In this document: positions 12,009 through 14,947 of the stretch, piece by piece
Numbering within the stretch: position 1 is the first letter of the stretch
Layout of the letters: the number at the start of each line of letters is the position of its first letter
Assembly (NCBI GenBank): GCA_014925825.1
Contig: JACGCK010000557.1
Span: forward strand, 1 to 14,947
Length of the DNA stretch: 14,947 bases
From: Pholiota molesta
Lineage: Eukaryota; Basidiomycota; Agaricomycetes; Agaricales; Strophariaceae
Direction: 5' to 3'
The notes under the pieces: model-generated
Databases searched by the model: none
Seen by the model: only the letters and a program-made list of their open reading frames with translations
Told to the model about the DNA's origin: nothing
Made by a program: the position numbers and the translations under genes

Positions 12009-12547
12009 CGATGTTTTTTTGCGGGAAGGAAAGGAAAGATGTCGACGAGACCGTGGGTCGCGAAAATACGCTGTATATGTACAATGGCGTGGGGTTACGT
12101 GTTGCAATGCTGCCAATTTAAGCCCTTTCAAAAGTTGAACAACGGCCGAGAAAGGCAATTGTGTAGGATCAGGTGGATTTGACCAGGTGGTCACGAAGCC
12201 TTTTAGGAGACAAGAGACGGCTTAAAGCCTTTTGACATGAGGAAACCGGAGGCAGATGATGGGCCGATGAGAACCAGTGAAAAGCAGGGTTTGGCAGTGC
12301 CCACAGCCCACAGATCCACAAATGGACACACAAATACTTCTTCTCAAATTGCTTTATGTGGTAATTTTACAGATGGCTTCCCACACCACAGCCACCGGCC
12401 AAGCTGCCGGATTTGACTTTCCTATCGATAAGGGTCATTGAATCCGTCATGTGTGTATATTTCTCCATTTTCCACAACCAAATCAGCACAGAATCGTACA
12501 AAGAATACAAGCGATTGAAAAGGGTATTTCTCTAGGACACAATGGCA
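12009..12547 (-). promoter_or_regulatory. Intergenic region: promoter of the 771 aa protein gene, 3' flank of the amidohydrolase-like gene
   Basis: I find no gene in these 539 bases. Read on the minus strand, the segment next to the ATG at 12008 has a pyrimidine-rich tract (CTTTCCTTTCCTTCCCGC) and an A-run just before the start, with TGTACATATACAG further upstream as a possible TATA-like element. The frame stays open to 12194 but without an ATG, so it is treated as leader. Plus-strand open frames in 12451-12681 overlap the amidohydrolase-like gene and are shadows. Confidence 0.4.
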
Positions 12548-13733
12548 TTACGCTCCTTCCTCCTTCTTTCCGGCATAGACCTTCTCCGCATTGCCGTAGA
12601 ATACAGCATCAACGAAATCTTGTTCGATCCCGAGCTCCGCAAGGGATTCTCGTGCGATCTCATACCAATCAGCCACATTAGACGGAGCCTCGAAGATGAA
12701 GAAGGGGAAGATCCAAAGATAATACGCTGGTATCCAAAGGCTTCCATAACAGGTCCGACTGAAGGGATAAATGACTAAGGTGAACAAAAGGACACAATAG
12801 AAATGTTTATGGTAGACTTACGGTACATCTTAATGCGACGTTTCCATTCCTTTATTTGCTGGGTGTCAGCTGCCTCGATAGGGCTTCCTGGGAAAGGTGT
12901 CTGAGGTGTTGGGACATCCCAAGACGGTGGGAGGAACTTGACATAGACTTGGGGAATGAGCGACAATGCGGCAACTTGCGACTGGAAAGCGAGGTATGTG
13001 GGATGATTCATGAGTTTGACGATGGGCAGATCGAGATCATGGGGAGGCGGCAGAATGTTCGCTGTATTTGGATATCAGTATCTGATTCCGCAACAGTGAA
13101 AGAAGAAACGTACACAAAACGATCGGAGGTACCGTTTCGAGATCAGCAGTCGCTTTAGCCATGAGATCCTCGAACCCTTCTAGTAGAGAATCTGAGAGGG
13201 TTGCTTGAACATCAATATCAACGGAATGTCCGCCTTTGAGCGCCCATCTTAGTCCCTCGACAGCTTCAGGCGAAACCTTGGTGAAGACAGTAGACAAGGA
13301 GATCGGTGCCCCTGAAGATGTGATTAGGTCTTCGAGAGCAGGTTCAGGTTTCTCTAGATCGAAAGGAATTGTGAAGGAAATGATTTGAGAGTCCTTCGAG
13401 TTTGATTTGTATCTGGACAAACCAATCTTGTGGTCAATGATGAAACGAAGGATGGTTTCGACGATTACTTACGAGGTAAGCGCCTTATCAAGCTCTCCAG
13501 TTGGCAGAGCGAGGACAATTCCTCGTATTTTGCTGCCTAGGGCCTGACCAGCCTCTTTCTTCCACTGGCTGTAGCTCGCGTCCTTGGAAACGACATTCGC
13601 ATCAATGACTTTGGCAGGCTGTAGGCTGTTGGGGCTGGGTGGATGGGAAAGACTCCAAGGTACCAGTATTGGGAGGGGTGAATGCTGAGAGGGGAAGTTT
13701 AGGAAGGTCTTTTGGGAACTTGCGGGGAGCCAT
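12548..13733 (-). CDS. Amidohydrolase-2-like protein, frame broken by two single-base indels
   Basis: Four exons in transcript order: 13733-13473, 13412-13114, 13061-12822 and 12758-12548 (TAA). If both indels are set aside, the protein is about 336 aa, the usual size for amidohydrolase-related TIM-barrel proteins (PF04909 type). Supporting motifs are VIDANV (42-47) where the family has Asp-Ala-His, PQVYVKFLPPSWD, then GPVMEAFGYQRIIFGSSP (268-285, family Arg-Ile-Leu-Phe-Gly-Ser-Asp), WYEIARESLAELG and a terminal FYGNAEKVY. Exon 1 starts at ATG 13733 (MAPRKFPKDLPKLPL) but has one base too many near the CCC at 13645-13647 before VIDANV. Exon 4 lacks one base near 12686-12696, between Phe-Gly-Ser-Ser-Pro and NVADWYE. 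An alternative acceptor ending at 12775 keeps exon 4 open but replaces the family motif with an unlike sequence. The usual His-X-His metal ligands are absent, so catalysis is doubtful. Sequencing error or a young pseudogene are both possible. Confidence 0.72.
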
Positions 13734-13855
13734 GGTGGATTGTAGATGAGAGTCGTTGGCAAGGTGGGTGTATGTAGTTATGATTATGTTCAGAACAAAG
13801 AGGCACTGTCTAATCTCTTCATCAATCCTGATCGGGTCACACTTGATGGTGTCTC
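13734..13855 (-). promoter_or_regulatory. Short gap upstream of the amidohydrolase-like gene
   Basis: Only 122 bases separate the proposed stop of the right-hand gene from the ATG at 13733. The promoter of the amidohydrolase-like gene must lie here or overlap the neighbouring 3' end. The frame upstream of the ATG meets a stop, and a longer frame running through 13762 begins with TTG, not ATG. Confidence 0.3.
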
Positions 13856-14818
13856 CTACACTACCGAACCCGAGTCTGTTGGTCCCAACGTCTCGGAATA
13901 TTCATCTGCCATGTATACTGACTGCGCCCACCTTCGTGTTCGCTCAGACTGCTTGAAATATCAGTCCAGTGTTGAGGCCTGAGGCGACGAGAAACTCACC
14001 CGTTCGTCATTGCTATCCTCCGATAGGAACTTGTCAAATGCTTCAATAGCATTCCGTCGCTCCTCGTTCCGTCCTTGCTCCCAGCCTTCCTTTACACCTT
14101 CTTTTCTCCCTTTCTTCAGGCCTTCTTTCACCCCCAGCTTCCGTCCATCGCGAAACCCTATTTCATATCCTTCGTCGTGCCCATCTTCCCTTCCATTCTC
14201 ATACCATCTATCAACCAGCACCTTTATTTGGCTCTCTCGTTCTTTCCCCTGGATCTCGTATTCACGCAACGCTGTCTGATGCTTTCGTATCAGCTCTTGC
14301 GCCTTCGCTTCCGAATCTTGCAGCTCCTGCAGTTCTCGCTTCATCGATCGCGCATCATCCTGTAACCACTTCGCCTCTCTTTGAGACGCCTCCAAACGAA
14401 TCTGGTATTCCCTCATGTCTCTTTCGAGGCGTATTGACTCGTTCTCCTGTCTCTCTCTTTCAGCTTCCGCCACTTTGGCTCGCACTAGGGCCTCGCGCTC
14501 TTGACGCTCCGCAAAGTCGGCTCGCGCTACAGCTTCATCCGCTCGGTGCATCTCCTGTTCCAAGCGGTCTCCTGAAGTGTGTAGAAGACTTTTCAAGTGA
14601 TTTGCTTGACGTTGCTCTTCGGCTATTGCGGCAACAGCGAGATAAGGGGACCGATGCTCACGCCGTCTGCCTGGCGATCGCGATGGGCGTCGGCCATCTT
14701 TCCTCAAATTCTCGGTAGATCCGGATGATAGGAGCGTAGGATCGTGGAGTACCCTAAGTAAAGGAGACGGCGAATATGTGGCGTCGCGCATTTGAGATAT
14801 CAAATCAACGCTGAACAT
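13856..14818 (-). CDS. Coiled-coil protein with a C-terminal GX3 repeat, unknown function
   Basis: Two exons are supported: 14818-14000 and 13948-13856 (TAG), joined by a 51-bp intron (gtgagt, branch-like CTGAT, acceptor ag), giving 303 aa from the ATG at 14818. Residues 30-60 are basic and Ser-rich (GRRPSRSPGRRREHR). Residues about 60-205 are a long charged helix rich in Glu, Arg, Ala and Gln, expected to form a coiled coil, starting with SPYLAVAAIAEEQRQ. Residues 209-249 have Gly at every fourth position, eleven in a row (GREDGHDEGYEIG and onward). The helix NAIEAFDKFLSED follows. The last exon adds TRRWAQSVYMADEY. I know of similar unnamed proteins in agaricomycetes but no function. The 5' end is uncertain: the ATG may lie inside an intron (14811-14873), with an upstream exon at 14874-14917, or the start may be the Met at 14791. 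Scaffold or RNA/protein-binding roles are speculation. Confidence 0.7.
14069..14196 (-). repeat. Degenerate 12-bp repeat encoding a Gly-X-X-X run
   Basis: About eleven consecutive 12-base units place a glycine codon at the same position, encoding Gly at residues 209 to 249 in steps of four. The three residues between are mostly Glu, Lys, Arg and Asp with an occasional aromatic or Leu/Val. The units differ at most other bases, so the periodicity is kept at protein level and not by recent slippage. Confidence 0.85.
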
Positions 14819-14873
14819 GATACATAGTGATGAGTGATTTAAATTCTGACGCTATCAAACAAGTGAAGCTCAC

Positions 14874-14917
14874 CCTGAATTTGAGGCAGACCAGCAGACC
14901 AGCCTCTCTATAATCTT
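14874..14917 (-). CDS. Candidate upstream exon of the coiled-coil protein gene
   Basis: On the minus strand, an acceptor GATAG ends at 14918 and a donor GTGAGC starts at 14873. The 44 bases between them encode IERLVCWSASNSG in the phase that joins, across a 63-bp intron with acceptor TTCAG ending at 14811, to VDLISQMRDAT. If right, the gene continues beyond the right edge of the window and the ATG at 14818 is intronic. The evidence is only splice signals and phase; a different frame in the same stretch is open for 24 codons but does not join in phase. Confidence 0.3.
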
Positions 14918-14947
14918 CTATCTGCGGTAGGGGTTTATCGTCACAGG

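Noticed and set aside
12009..12194. N-terminal extension of the 771 aa protein
   Set aside because: The frame is open but holds no ATG; the only start would be GTG, not expected in a fungal gene.
13734..13762. Alternative TTG start giving an unbroken exon 1 for the amidohydrolase-like gene
   Set aside because: It lacks an ATG and a stop lies just upstream; the ATG at 13733 gives a more protein-like N-terminus, at the cost of a frame break.

Overview
The window looks like nuclear DNA of a filamentous basidiomycete, most likely an agaricomycete. Genes are split by many short GT-AG introns (about 50-100 bp, mostly 50-63), intergenic gaps are a few hundred bases, base composition is balanced, and the proteins match fungal versions of eukaryotic housekeeping families. 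I see no prokaryotic operon, CRISPR array, tRNA, rRNA or transposon. All gene models come from reading splice sites and phases by eye.

Layout, left to right. (1) 2-483 (+): last three exons of an unrecognised protein gene cut by the left edge. (2) 985-2471 (+): a six-unit polyubiquitin gene with a probable 5'UTR intron and two coding introns. Unit 3 carries a one-base deletion. (3) 2734-6443 (+): an 8-exon gene for a SET9/SUV4-20-type histone H4 lysine-20 methyltransferase, 1077 aa, with a SET domain, a post-SET zinc site, a long disordered region and a second CX2C...CX2C site. (4) 6850-8964 (-): a 9-exon gene for the zeta (CCT6) subunit of the cytosolic chaperonin TRiC/CCT, 554 aa, with a GC-AG intron. 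(5) 9311-12008 (-): an 8-exon gene for a 771 aa protein I do not recognise. (6) 12548-13733 (-): an amidohydrolase-2-like protein whose reading frame is broken twice by single-base indels. (7) 13856-14818 or beyond (-): a coiled-coil protein with an unbroken Gly-every-fourth-residue (GX3) stretch, probably extending past the right edge.

The three left genes all run rightward and the four right genes all run leftward, so SET9 and CCT6 are convergent across a 406-bp gap. The genes do not form a pathway: ubiquitin supply, chromatin methylation and actin/tubulin folding are independent housekeeping functions, and I see no biosynthetic or defence cluster.

Most notable points: three one-base indels in otherwise well-preserved genes (one in polyubiquitin, two in the amidohydrolase-like gene), which may be assembly errors; the GC-AG intron; the deca-GX3-like repeat; and the unrecognised two-block protein. 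I found no convincing new biological system.
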